From contig NZ_CP170448.1 in the NCBI RefSeq assembly GCF_042466685.1, positions 2,232,001-2,296,000 of the forward strand: DNA of 64,000 nt. Reading direction: 5' to 3'. This document shows positions 32,001 through 40,230 of the stretch, piece after piece; the stretch's first letter is position 1, and each line of letters starts with the position of its first letter. The DNA is from Vreelandella sp042466685. GTDB lineage: Bacteria; Pseudomonadota; Gammaproteobacteria; Pseudomonadales; Halomonadaceae. The position numbers were made by a program, and so were the translations under genes. Under the pieces are notes generated by a model. The model saw nothing but the letters and a program-made list of their open reading frames with translations, was not told the DNA's origin and did no database searches.

Positions 32001-32853
32001 CGGCGCCGTAGCAGTAAAAGCGTGGGATGCACTCTCCAAGATTACCGGACGCGACCACACGCACCTGGCGAGGCCCAAGCATGAAGAAAAAATTCGCTTT
32101 CGCGATATTGTCGCTCAGCCGCGCAAGATCATCTCAAGCCCGACCTGGTCCGGCCTCGAGGATGAGCACGTCTCCTATAACGCCGGTTATACCAACGTTC
32201 ACGAGCTGATTCCATGGCGCACCGTGAGTGGTCGTCAGCAGTTCTATCAGGATCACGCCTGGATGCGCGCGTTCGGCGAAAGCCTGTTGGTCTATCGTCC
32301 GCCCATCGATACCAAGGCGGCCAAAGGCTTCACACTGCCCGCCGACAACGGCTTCAAGAGCAAGGCGCTGAACTTCCTCACGCCGCACCAGAAGTGGGGC
32401 ATCCACTCCACTTACTCGGACAACCTGCTGATGTTGACGCTCAACCGCGGCGGCCCGGTGGTGTGGCTCTCCGAGGCGGACGCGGCGGAGATCGATATCG
32501 AGGACAACGACTGGATCGAGGTCTACAACGCCAACGGCTCGATTGCCGCGCGGGCAGTGGTCAGCCAGCGGGTCAAGGCGGGCATGGTAATGATGTACCA
32601 CGCCCAGGAGCGCAACGTGAACGTCCCTGGTTCTGAGATCACCGGCACACGAGGCGGCATTCACAACTCGGTCACCCGTGTCTGCCCCAAGCCAACCCAT
32701 ATGATCGGCGGCTACGCGCAGCTCTCTTACAGTTTTAATTACTACGGCACCGTCGGCTCAAACCGCGATGAGTTCGTGTTAGTGCGCAAGATGAAACACG
32801 TTGACTGGCTGGATGGTGAAGGCAATGACAGCGTTCAGGAGGCCGTGAAATGA
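29071..32853 (+). CDS. narG: Respiratory nitrate reductase alpha subunit
   Basis: The 1260-residue molybdopterin-dinucleotide enzyme reduces nitrate to nitrite at the cytoplasmic face of the membrane. The N-terminal FS0 cluster ligands are His50, Cys54, Cys58 (THGVNCTGSCSW) and the cysteine of RGCPRGAS. The Mo-ligand aspartate region is SFYDWYCDLPPASP. The ATG at 29071 follows TGGAGA; an earlier frame start at 28993 is rejected as it adds 26 residues unlike NarG. It opens the narGHJI-ppiC-moaB-moeA-DGC-moaA operon and overlaps narH by ATGA. Confidence 0.98.
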   Translation: MSHFIDRLNFFRKSREPFANEHGELRSESRQWEDSYRARWQHDKVVRSTHGVNCTGSCSWKIYVKNGLVTWETQQTDYPRTRPDLPNHEPRGCPRGASYSWYLYSANRLKYPLVRKPLLALWREALKANPDPVDAWASIVEDPAKTKQYKRARGMGGFVRGNWDELNELVAASNVYTAKQYGPDRIIGFSPIPAMSMVSYAAGSRYLSLIGGVCMSFYDWYCDLPPASPMTWGEQTDVPESADWYNSGYIIAWGSNVPQTRTPDAHFFTEVRYKGTKTVSITPDYAEVSKLTDEWLSAKQGTDAALAMAMGHVILKEFHLENPSAYFTDYVRRYTDMPFLVELEAREDGSFAPGRQLRASDFDAALGQENNPEWKTVAWDETRDQLVVPRGSIGFRWGETGDEVGKWNLESLDAAGTEIKPLLSLVNHHDSVARVAFPYFGGIEHEHFEHVKGAGVGAADDLLFHNLPAKRLKRADGSEMLAVTVFDLMCANYGIDRGFVGDGEDDGATSFDQIRPYTPAWQEKITGVSAEQCTRIAREFADNANKTNGRSMIIVGAGMNHWYHMDMNYRGLINMLVMCGCIGQSGGGWAHYVGQEKLRPQTGWTPLAFGLDWQRPPRHMNSTSFFYNHSSQWRYEKLEIKEILSPLVKAEEYPGSLIDFNVRAERMGWLPSAPQLDTNPLRLAKKAEAAGMSTADYAVQQLKSGELRFAAEDPDAPENFPRNMFIWRSNLLGSSGKGHEYMLKYLLGTRHGIQGKDLGDFGGQKPEEVVWRDEAPEGKLDLLVTLDFRMSTTCLYSDIVLPTATWYEKDDLNTSDMHPFIHPLTAATDPAWESRSDWDIYKGIAKAFSKVCVGHLGEETDLVTLPMQHDSPGELAQPAVMDWKKGECAPIPGKTMPSLIEVKRNYPETYERFTSVGPLLESIGNGGKGIAWNTDAEVELLGKLNHRKLDGPHKGRPLIDSAIDAAEMILTLAPETNGAVAVKAWDALSKITGRDHTHLARPKHEEKIRFRDIVAQPRKIISSPTWSGLEDEHVSYNAGYTNVHELIPWRTVSGRQQFYQDHAWMRAFGESLLVYRPPIDTKAAKGFTLPADNGFKSKALNFLTPHQKWGIHSTYSDNLLMLTLNRGGPVVWLSEADAAEIDIEDNDWIEVYNANGSIAARAVVSQRVKAGMVMMYHAQERNVNVPGSEITGTRGGIHNSVTRVCPKPTHMIGGYAQLSYSFNYYGTVGSNRDEFVLVRKMKHVDWLDGEGNDSVQEAVK

Positions 32854-34412
32854 AAATTCGTTCCCAGGTAGGCATGGTTCTCAACCTTGATAAGTGTATT
32901 GGTTGCCACACCTGTTCGGTGACCTGCAAAAATGTCTGGACCAGTCGCGAAGGTATGGAGTACGCCTGGTTCAACAATGTCGAGACCAAGCCCGGTATCG
33001 GCTATCCCAAAGAGTGGGAGAACCAGGCCAAGTGGAAGGGCGGCTGGATGCGCCGTAACGACGGCCGCATTGAACCGCGTATTGGTGGCAAGTGGCGGGT
33101 GCTGGCGAACATTTTCGCCAACCCCGACCTGCCCGAGATGGATGACTACTATGAGCCGTTCACTTTCGACTACCAACACCTGCATACCGCCAAGATCGGC
33201 GAGCACCAGCCGGTGGCGCGTCCGCGCTCGCTGATTTCCGGTCAGCGCATGAAAAAGATCGAATGGGGCCCCAACTGGGAGGAGATTCTCGGCACCGAGT
33301 TCGCCAAGCGGCGCAAAGACGCCAACTTCGACAAGGTGCAGGCAGATATTTACGGCCAGTTTGAAAACACCTTCATGATGTATCTGCCGCGCCTCTGCGA
33401 GCACTGCTTGAACCCCACCTGTGTGGCGTCCTGCCCCAGCGGTGCGATCTACAAGCGGGAAGAGGACGGCATCGTTCTAATCGACCAGGACAAGTGCCGC
33501 GGCTGGCGGATGTGTATCTCCGGCTGCCCCTACAAGAAGATCTACTACAACTGGAAAAGCGGTAAGTCCGAGAAGTGTATTTTCTGCTACCCGCGTATCG
33601 AGGCCGGTCAGCCGACCATCTGCTCCGAGACCTGTGTGGGCCGCATTCGCTATCTCGGCGTGCTGCTGTATGACGCTGATCGTATCGAGGAAGTGGCAAG
33701 CTCCCCTGACGAGCGTGACCTCTACCACCGCCAGTGCGAGATTTTCCTAGATCCTAACGATCCGGAAGTGATTGCCCAGGCCAAGCGGGATGGCATCCAG
33801 GATAACGTCATCAAGGCGGCCCAGGCCTCACCGGTCTACAAGATGGCGATCGACTGGGGGTTGGCGCTGCCGCTGCACCCGGAATACCGCACGCTGCCGA
33901 TGGTGTGGTACGTGCCGCCGCTGTCGCCGATTCAGTCCGCCGCCGAGGCAGGCCATGTGGAGTTCGACGGCATCCTGCCCAAGATCGAATCGCTGCGTAT
34001 CCCGGTGAAGTACCTGGCTAACCTGTTGACAGCCGGCGAGGAAGAGCCTGTGGTGTTGGCGCTCAAGCGCTTAATGGCAATGCGGCTCTATATGCGCGGC
34101 AAGCACGTGGAAGGTGCCCCCAACGCCGAAGTGCTCGATGCGGTGGGACTGAGTGTAGCCCAAGTAGAGGAGATGTACCGCTACCTGGCCATTGCCAACT
34201 ACGAGGATCGTTTCGTGATCCCCACCAGCCATCGGGAAATGGCTACAGAAGCCTTCCCTGAACGGGGTGGATGCGGCTTTACCTTTGGTGATGGCTGCCA
34301 CGGTGAGAGCCAGCCGAACCTGTTTAATGGCCGTAAGCAGACCAGCGTGTTGGTGAAACCGGTAGAGGTCTTCGACCCGCAGCCGCAACTTGAGGAGTCT
34401 CGTCATGACTGA
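32850..34412 (+). CDS. narH: Respiratory nitrate reductase beta subunit
   Basis: The 520-residue iron-sulfur protein has ferredoxin-type groups CIGCHTCSVTCKNVW, CEHCLNPTCVASCP, and CRGWRMCISGCP. In the last group a tryptophan replaces one cysteine, giving the [3Fe-4S] cluster typical of NarH. CIFCYPRIEAG and CSETCVGR complete the sets. It carries electrons from NarI to NarG. It overlaps narG by four and narJ by eight bases. Confidence 0.98.
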   Translation: MKIRSQVGMVLNLDKCIGCHTCSVTCKNVWTSREGMEYAWFNNVETKPGIGYPKEWENQAKWKGGWMRRNDGRIEPRIGGKWRVLANIFANPDLPEMDDYYEPFTFDYQHLHTAKIGEHQPVARPRSLISGQRMKKIEWGPNWEEILGTEFAKRRKDANFDKVQADIYGQFENTFMMYLPRLCEHCLNPTCVASCPSGAIYKREEDGIVLIDQDKCRGWRMCISGCPYKKIYYNWKSGKSEKCIFCYPRIEAGQPTICSETCVGRIRYLGVLLYDADRIEEVASSPDERDLYHRQCEIFLDPNDPEVIAQAKRDGIQDNVIKAAQASPVYKMAIDWGLALPLHPEYRTLPMVWYVPPLSPIQSAAEAGHVEFDGILPKIESLRIPVKYLANLLTAGEEEPVVLALKRLMAMRLYMRGKHVEGAPNAEVLDAVGLSVAQVEEMYRYLAIANYEDRFVIPTSHREMATEAFPERGGCGFTFGDGCHGESQPNLFNGRKQTSVLVKPVEVFDPQPQLEESRHD

Positions 34413-35214
34413 AGCCGCTATCCAAGCGCCTATCTCATCGACCCAGATAGAGCCGCCGTTTGAGCCGCTACAGGGCATGCGTAGCCTGCGCGTGCTGGCC
34501 CGTCTGCTCGATTATCCGACCCAGGAACTGCAGGATGCCTGCGGCGAGCTCATCGAAATTCTCAATGCCGAGCGCCGCCTGGGGGCGGCTCTTAAGGCAT
34601 CACTGATGGCGTGGTGTCAGCGTCTCCAAGAGGGCGAGTTGCTTGAACTGCAGGCCGAGTATGTCGCCATGTTCGACAAAGGGCGCGCTACCTCGCTGCT
34701 GCTATTCGAGCACGTTCACGGCGAATCCCGTGATCGTGGTCAGGCCATGGTGGATTTAATGGCTGAATACAGCGCTGCCGGTTTCGAGCTGGATGCCCGG
34801 GAACTGCCCGATCATCTGCCGGTATTCCTTGAGTACCTTTCAATGTGTGACGAAGCCGAGATCGGCCGCTGGCTGGGGGAGATACGCCATATCCTGGCGC
34901 TGCTGACCGCACGGTTGGAGGAGCGGGGAGCGGATCACGCCCTGGTGCCACTGTCACTATTGGCGTTAATCGGCGCCGAGGGCGATGTCGAGGAGCATCG
35001 GCCCCAGGTCAAAAAAGAGGCGCCTGATAACACCCCGGAAGCGTTGGATGCCGTATGGGAAGAAGAAGCGGTGCGCTTCTCGGCGACCTCTGACGAGGAT
35101 TGCGCGCTGCAGTCTGCTGAAGGCCGCCGTCTTGCTGAGCGTAAAAATTCCGTTAAGAGCGAGGCTGTTCGCATTATGACGGCCACCTCGCCAACCTCTT
35201 CTGCCAATCGTTAA
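34405..35214 (+). CDS. narJ: Nitrate reductase assembly chaperone
   Basis: The 269-residue member of the TorD/NarJ family contains LRVLARLLDYPTQELQDAC, EYVAMFDKGRATSLLLFEHVHGESRDRGQAMVDLM split as FDKGRATSLLLFEHV and HGESRDRGQAMVDLM, and DHLPVFLEYLSM, all standard NarJ blocks. It holds NarGH until the Mo cofactor is inserted. GAGGAG precedes ATG 34405, which overlaps narH; the longer frame from 34390 lies inside narH and is not preferred. The C-terminal 60 residues are charged and variable. Confidence 0.96.
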   Translation: MTEAAIQAPISSTQIEPPFEPLQGMRSLRVLARLLDYPTQELQDACGELIEILNAERRLGAALKASLMAWCQRLQEGELLELQAEYVAMFDKGRATSLLLFEHVHGESRDRGQAMVDLMAEYSAAGFELDARELPDHLPVFLEYLSMCDEAEIGRWLGEIRHILALLTARLEERGADHALVPLSLLALIGAEGDVEEHRPQVKKEAPDNTPEALDAVWEEEAVRFSATSDEDCALQSAEGRRLAERKNSVKSEAVRIMTATSPTSSANR

Positions 35215-35227
35215 TAGGAGAACCGCT

Positions 35228-35920
35228 ATGAATGACGCGATTGCGCACTACGTAACCCATCTTATCTACGGTTACTACCCCTACCTTGCCGGCACGGTGT
35301 TCCTGCTGGGTAGTCTGCTCCGTTTCGATCATGGTCAGTACACCTGGAAGACCGGCTCCAGCCAGATGCTGTCATCCAAGAACATGCGCCTGGGCAGTAA
35401 CCTGTTCCATATCGGTATTATCGTGATTTTCTTCGGTCACTTGGTGGGCATGCTCACACCGCACTGGGTTTATGAACCGTTCCTGCACGCCGGCACTAAA
35501 CAGCTAGTGGCTATCGTGGTGGGCGGTATTGCCGGTGCCATGTGCGTGGTGGGCGGCGCCATGTTGCTCTATCGTCGTCTGGCCAATCCACGCGTAAAGG
35601 CGTCGTCGAGCATGATGGATACCTTGATCCTGGGCTTGATCGTCATACAGGCGTGCCTGGGCATGGTGACCATCATCTTTTCGCTGGGCCATATGGATGG
35701 CGAGATGATGCTGACACTCTCCAGCTGGGCGCAGTCGATTGTCTTCTTCAGCGGCGGTGCGGCGGACTACATGCAGGAAGTGTCGTGGATCTACAAACTG
35801 CATATCTTTATCGGCCTGACCATCATCCTGCTGTTCCCGTTTTCGCGGCTGGTGCATGTGTGGAGCGCGCCGTTCGGCTACGTGACTCGTCGTTATCAGC
35901 TTGTCCGCCGTCGTGGCTAA
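35228..35920 (+). CDS. narI: Respiratory nitrate reductase gamma subunit (cytochrome b)
   Basis: The 230-residue, five-helix membrane protein binds two haems b and oxidises quinol. Histidines are in FHIGIIVIFFGHLVGMLTPH (first helices) and KLHIFIGLTIILLFPFSRLVHVWSAP (last helix), the usual bis-His ligand positions. TAGGAG lies ahead of ATG 35228. It completes the NarGHI complex. Confidence 0.97.
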   Translation: MNDAIAHYVTHLIYGYYPYLAGTVFLLGSLLRFDHGQYTWKTGSSQMLSSKNMRLGSNLFHIGIIVIFFGHLVGMLTPHWVYEPFLHAGTKQLVAIVVGGIAGAMCVVGGAMLLYRRLANPRVKASSSMMDTLILGLIVIQACLGMVTIIFSLGHMDGEMMLTLSSWAQSIVFFSGGAADYMQEVSWIYKLHIFIGLTIILLFPFSRLVHVWSAPFGYVTRRYQLVRRRG

Positions 35921-35959
35921 AACTGACTTCTGCTCGCCCTGGCCTAGAGGAGAAATAAC

Positions 35960-36781
35960 ATGCAGATGATTGATATCGAACAGCTACCAGGGGGTGTCGC
36001 CCCGCCTCCGGTACGTGTCGGCGACGCCCCTATCGATGAAGCAACGATTGCGTTGGAGATGCAGTACCATCCCGCCGAAACGGCGGGGGAGGCCCAGCTT
36101 CAGGCAGCCCGTGCGTTGGTGGTCAGAGAGCTGCTGCGCCAGCGTGCTAGCGTCCTGGGCCTACTATCGACACAGGAAGTTAGCGAAGTACAGGAAGATG
36201 CGGCGATTGCTGCCTTGCTCGAACAGGAACTTGAGGTGCCGGAACCGGGGGAAGCAGATTGCCAGCGCTTTTTTGAGACCCACCGCGAGCGCTTCAGCGA
36301 ACCAGTGCAGTTACGCGTTCGGCATATCCTGCTCGCGGCCGCACCCGATGACTCCCAGGGTCGCGATGACGCTTACCAGTTGGGCGAAAAGCTACTCGAA
36401 CAGCTTAATCAGATACCCGAACGGTTTGCCGAATTTGCTCAACACCACTCCGCGTGTCCTTCAAAAGAGCTGGATGGTGATTTGGGCTGGCTGGTATCAG
36501 GGCAGACTGTTCCAGAGTTGGATCGCGCTTTGCAGCACTTGCCCGTAGGTCTACACGAGCGCCCCTTGGCGTCTCGCTATGGCTGGCATGTGGTGAGTAT
36601 TGACGAGCGCAGAGAAGGTAGGGCGTTAGCTTTCGATCAAGTTATTGACCGGGTGCGCCATAGCCTACGGGAGCAGGCAACTCGACGCGCGCTGCGTCAC
36701 TATTTGCTGGCGTTAGAGAGCGAAATAGGCGTCGAAGGGATTGTTCTGGATGACGATGCTGGCGGCAGCTTGATGCAATAG
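35960..36781 (+). CDS. Parvulin-type peptidyl-prolyl isomerase of the nar operon
   Basis: The 273-residue protein has an N-terminal helical region (residues about 25-110) and a PpiC rotamase domain (about 113-220): QLRVRHILLAA, FAEFAQHHSACPSK, DGDLGWLVSGQTVPELDRAL, RYGWHVVSIDER. No signal peptide is seen, so it is cytoplasmic, NifM-like. A PPIase gene after narI is known in Pseudomonas-type nar operons and may help fold the nitrate reductase. GAGGAG precedes ATG 35960. Confidence 0.92.
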   Translation: MQMIDIEQLPGGVAPPPVRVGDAPIDEATIALEMQYHPAETAGEAQLQAARALVVRELLRQRASVLGLLSTQEVSEVQEDAAIAALLEQELEVPEPGEADCQRFFETHRERFSEPVQLRVRHILLAAAPDDSQGRDDAYQLGEKLLEQLNQIPERFAEFAQHHSACPSKELDGDLGWLVSGQTVPELDRALQHLPVGLHERPLASRYGWHVVSIDERREGRALAFDQVIDRVRHSLREQATRRALRHYLLALESEIGVEGIVLDDDAGGSLMQ

Positions 36782-36803
36782 CAAAGCTAATAGGAGAGGC
36801 TTG

Positions 36804-37382
36804 ATGTCCCATGTTCCTGTAGATGCTCTTTTCACTCCGCTTGGCATCGCGGTGCTAACGGTTTCCGATACGCGTGGTTTCGATGAGGATGGCAGCGGTG
36901 ATCTGCTGGTTAAACATCTGAGTGAAAGCGGCCATACCCTGGTAGAGAGGCGCATCGTTGTCGATGATATCTATCAGGTTCGTGCCGTGGTCTCGGAATG
37001 GATTGCACGATCAGATATCCACGCGATTCTGGTTAATGGCGGCACTGGCTTTACCGCTCGGGATACCACTCCCGAGGCGTTGATACCGTTGTTCGACAAA
37101 GCGATTGAGGGGTATGGCGAGCTGTTCCGCCACTACTCCCTGAAGACCATTGGTACAGCGACGATTCAGTCTCGCGCCGTAGCTGGGGTGGCCAACCGAA
37201 CGATGATGTTTGCGATGCCCGGCTCGCCCAAAGCGTGTGCGTTGGCGTGGGACAAAATAATCGCTCTGCAGCTGGACTCCCGCACTCGGCCCTGCAACTT
37301 CGCCGCCATGGTGCTGCCTTCAGCAACCCCGTGCAGTGGACGTCATAAAGCGACTTCTTCCAATGAGGTGGAGCGCTTATGA
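36804..37382 (+). CDS. moaB: MoaB-type molybdopterin biosynthesis protein
   Basis: The 192-residue protein has the MoaB/MogA fold: LGIAVLTVSDTRGFDEDGSGD, then ILVNGGTGFTARDTTPEAL, and FAMPGSPKACALAW. It should adenylylate molybdopterin ahead of Mo insertion by MoeA. ATG 36804 is preferred over TTG 36801; TAGGAGAGG is upstream. It overlaps moeA by ATGA, so the pair is coupled. Confidence 0.95.
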   Translation: MSHVPVDALFTPLGIAVLTVSDTRGFDEDGSGDLLVKHLSESGHTLVERRIVVDDIYQVRAVVSEWIARSDIHAILVNGGTGFTARDTTPEALIPLFDKAIEGYGELFRHYSLKTIGTATIQSRAVAGVANRTMMFAMPGSPKACALAWDKIIALQLDSRTRPCNFAAMVLPSATPCSGRHKATSSNEVERL

Positions 37383-38641
37383 ACTGTCACTGCGCAGAAA
37401 TAGTCACGCCCGGCTTGTTAGATCTGTTTGATGCACGCCAACGGCTTATCGACAGCGCCACGCCCATTAATGCAGTAGAAAGCATCACCCTAGAACAATC
37501 GGCGGGGCGAGTACTGGCAGAAACGCTGGTCGCACCTCTCGATATGCCGGGTGTGGACAATAGCGCTATGGATGGTTACGCGCTGTGTCTGGCTGATTAC
37601 CAAGCGGTACCTCGCGGTGCAGGCTTACCCATTCTTCAACGCGTACCGGCTGGGGCAGGCGTCATGCTGCTACCGGAAGGAGGCTGCGCGCGTATTTTTA
37701 CCGGCGCGCCGGTACCCATGGGGGCAGATATTGTGGTGCCTCAAGAGCGGGTAACCCTTGATCAGCGAGGGCATATCCACCTTGAGGGTAGCTTGGAGCT
37801 AGGCGCTAACATTCGCCGCCAGGGCGAGGAGACTCGCATAGGCACCCCGCTGCTCACTGCGGGTAAGCTTCTCGATGCCGCGTCAATTGCGCTGCTGGCA
37901 AGCCATGGAATCAATGCTGTGACCGTCAAACGGTGCCTGAGAGTGGCGCTGCTTTCCACCGGCGATGAGCTGATTGCCCCAGGCACGGCGCGATCACCGG
38001 GTCAGGTATACGACAGCAATCGCGCCATGCTTAACGTACTACTAGCGCAAGCTCAGTGCGATGTGCTGGATTTGGGCGTCATTGCTGATTCCCCGCAGTC
38101 ATTGCATCAGGCTTTTGAGCACGCACAAACCGCTGCAGATGTGGTGATGTGCACAGGTGGCGTTTCGGTCGGCGAGGAGGATCATGTACGCCCGGTGATC
38201 GAGCAGCGCGGTGGGTTACATTTTCATGGGGTCGCCATGAAGCCAGGGAAGCCTTTTGCGTTCGGTTATCTGGGCGCGGAGCCTGCCTCTTCCACACCGT
38301 TAATGGCGCTGCCGGGTAACCCAGTGGCCTCCCTGGTGGGCTGGCAACTGCTGGCGCTGCCGTTTATTCATGCCATGCAAGGTAGAAGTGTCGCTGCGTT
38401 GCAGAGTTATCCCGTTAAGGCAGGCTTTTCTCAGCGCGGCCCCAGGGGGCGTTGTGAGCTGTTAAGGGTGGTGCTGGATTGGGCAAGAGAGCTGCCAGTG
38501 GCGCAGTTAGCGGGTGGGCAGGGCTCGCATATGCTCAGTGCGGCTAGCCAAGCCGATGGCTATTTAATGATTAATCCCGAAACAGACGTAGCAGAAGGGA
38601 GCACCTACAACTACTACCCCATTAATCAGTTCGCCGCTTGA
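37379..38641 (+). CDS. moeA: Molybdopterin molybdenumtransferase
   Basis: The 420-residue protein shows MoeA domains in order: VDNSAMDGYALC (domain III start), IFTGAPVPMGADIVVPQE, STGDELIAPG, and VMCTGGVSVGEEDHV followed by MALPGNPVASLVGW. It inserts molybdenum into adenylylated molybdopterin. It sits between moaB and the DGC-domain gene. All the key motifs appear intact. Confidence 0.96.
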   Translation: MNCHCAEIVTPGLLDLFDARQRLIDSATPINAVESITLEQSAGRVLAETLVAPLDMPGVDNSAMDGYALCLADYQAVPRGAGLPILQRVPAGAGVMLLPEGGCARIFTGAPVPMGADIVVPQERVTLDQRGHIHLEGSLELGANIRRQGEETRIGTPLLTAGKLLDAASIALLASHGINAVTVKRCLRVALLSTGDELIAPGTARSPGQVYDSNRAMLNVLLAQAQCDVLDLGVIADSPQSLHQAFEHAQTAADVVMCTGGVSVGEEDHVRPVIEQRGGLHFHGVAMKPGKPFAFGYLGAEPASSTPLMALPGNPVASLVGWQLLALPFIHAMQGRSVAALQSYPVKAGFSQRGPRGRCELLRVVLDWARELPVAQLAGGQGSHMLSAASQADGYLMINPETDVAEGSTYNYYPINQFAA

Positions 38642-38694
38642 ATTTTTATACTCACTGTGGCTGCTGATGCTGTTTTCTTTTTATAGGAGAGGGT

Positions 38695-39099
38695 ATGTCT
38701 TCACATCACAAACCCCGCACACTGATTTATGCCTGCTCCGGCTGCTCTGATGTGGCGCAACTTGCCAATAGCGTTGCCCTGCGTCTTGACCATGCGGGAG
38801 AGGCAGAAATGTCCTGCATTGCCGGTGTGGGCGGTGGTGTGCCCGGCCTGGTGCGTATTGCCCGCTCCGGGCGGCCTATCGTAGCCATTGACGGGTGCAA
38901 GATGCACTGCGCCAGCCACTGTCTAGCCAAAGCGGACGTGATACCCACAGAGCACGTAAAGCTATATGAAAACGGCCTGCGCAAGCGACGGGGTCAGTTT
39001 TATGATGAGCAAACAATCACTGAGGTTACCGCAGAGGTAAAAGGACTCATTGCCCGGCTGCCCGTTAATGCCAGTACCCAAGAGGAGCCCGTAGAATGA
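38695..39099 (+). CDS. DGC-domain protein (putative metal-binding), moeA-moaA linked
   Basis: The 134-residue protein has CSGCSDVAQLAN near the start, a middle MSCIAGVGGGVPGLVR, and DGCKMHCASHCL at residues 64-75, which is the DGC domain hallmark. Seven cysteines (plus a histidine) in these groups look like metal or cluster ligands. TAGGAGAGG precedes ATG 38695, and it overlaps moaA by ATGA, so it is tightly bound to Mo-cofactor synthesis. The function of the family is not established. Confidence 0.85.
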   Translation: MSSHHKPRTLIYACSGCSDVAQLANSVALRLDHAGEAEMSCIAGVGGGVPGLVRIARSGRPIVAIDGCKMHCASHCLAKADVIPTEHVKLYENGLRKRRGQFYDEQTITEVTAEVKGLIARLPVNASTQEEPVE

Positions 39100-40085
39100 A
39101 TGCACTAGTTGATGGGTTTGGCCGTACGGTGCGTTACCTGCGTATATCGGTGACTGATCGTTGTGATTTTCGCTGTGTGTATTGCATGGCTGAGAAAATG
39201 ACCTTTCTGCCACGCGCCCAACTGCTGACCCTTGAGGAGATAGCTGCGCTTTCGCAGGCGTTTGTCGAGCTGGGCGTGGAGAAAATCCGTCTAACTGGCG
39301 GTGAGCCGCTGGTACGACAGGGCGTACTAACGCTAGTGCAAAAACTCGGTGCATTGGAAGGTCTGCGCGAGCTGGCTATGACCACCAACGGCTCAGGCTT
39401 AGTCAAACATGCTGATGCTTTGCGCCAAGGCGGGCTACATCGGCTCAATATTAGCCTCGACTCGCTCAAGCCCGAACGCTTTAAAGCATTAACCCGGACG
39501 GGGGATCTTGATCAGGTGATCGCGGGTATCCGTGCAGCGCGTCGCGCTGGCTTTCAGTCGATTAAGCTCAACGCCGTACTGCTCAAGGGGCGCAATGACG
39601 ACGAAATTCTCGACTTGGTAAACTTTGCCCGGGATGAACAAGTCGATATCAGCTTTATCGAGGAGATGCCGCTGGGCGCTATCAGCGAGCATAACCGTGG
39701 TGAAACCTTTCTTTCCACTGATGCGGTTCGCGAGACCATAGAAAACCACTATCAACTCTTACCCACCACCGAGACCACCCTAGGGCCATCCCGCTATTAC
39801 CGTATGGCAGACAGCCAATCGCGGATTGGCTTCATCTCTCCCCATAGCCACAATTTCTGTGGCGCCTGTAACCGTGTCCGGGTGACGGCTGAAGGTCGGC
39901 TACTGCTTTGCCTGGGCAATGAGCATTCGGTAGATTTACGCGCCGTCATGCGACGTTATCCGGGGGACTCCCAGCGGCTTAAATCAACTATTGTTGCGGC
40001 CATGAAGAAAAAGCCTGAGCGTCATCACTTCACGACGGATGGTGAGGTTCAAATAGTACGATTTATGAATGCAACAGGCGGATGA
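39096..40085 (+). CDS. moaA: GTP 3',8-cyclase
   Basis: The 329-residue radical-SAM enzyme opens with C23-DFR-C27-VY-C30 for the first [4Fe-4S] cluster. It carries the second cluster ligands in NFCGACNRVRVTAEGRLLLC and ends in the double glycine (ATGG) needed for activity. It makes the first intermediate of molybdopterin from GTP. It is the last gene of the nar operon; moaC, moaD and moaE are not in this window. Confidence 0.97.
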   Translation: MNALVDGFGRTVRYLRISVTDRCDFRCVYCMAEKMTFLPRAQLLTLEEIAALSQAFVELGVEKIRLTGGEPLVRQGVLTLVQKLGALEGLRELAMTTNGSGLVKHADALRQGGLHRLNISLDSLKPERFKALTRTGDLDQVIAGIRAARRAGFQSIKLNAVLLKGRNDDEILDLVNFARDEQVDISFIEEMPLGAISEHNRGETFLSTDAVRETIENHYQLLPTTETTLGPSRYYRMADSQSRIGFISPHSHNFCGACNRVRVTAEGRLLLCLGNEHSVDLRAVMRRYPGDSQRLKSTIVAAMKKKPERHHFTTDGEVQIVRFMNATGG

Positions 40086-40230
40086 TACGATTTAGTGAGT
40101 GTTTTAAACTAATCGTTAAGCGTTTTTTAAGCGCATGAAACGCTAACCCAGCCCCCCTGGGGCTAGTGGTTAATAGCGCTTTCCGTTAAGCTCCTCTGCA
40201 ATTTTTATCTGCCTGCTTTGAGGTGAGTGT

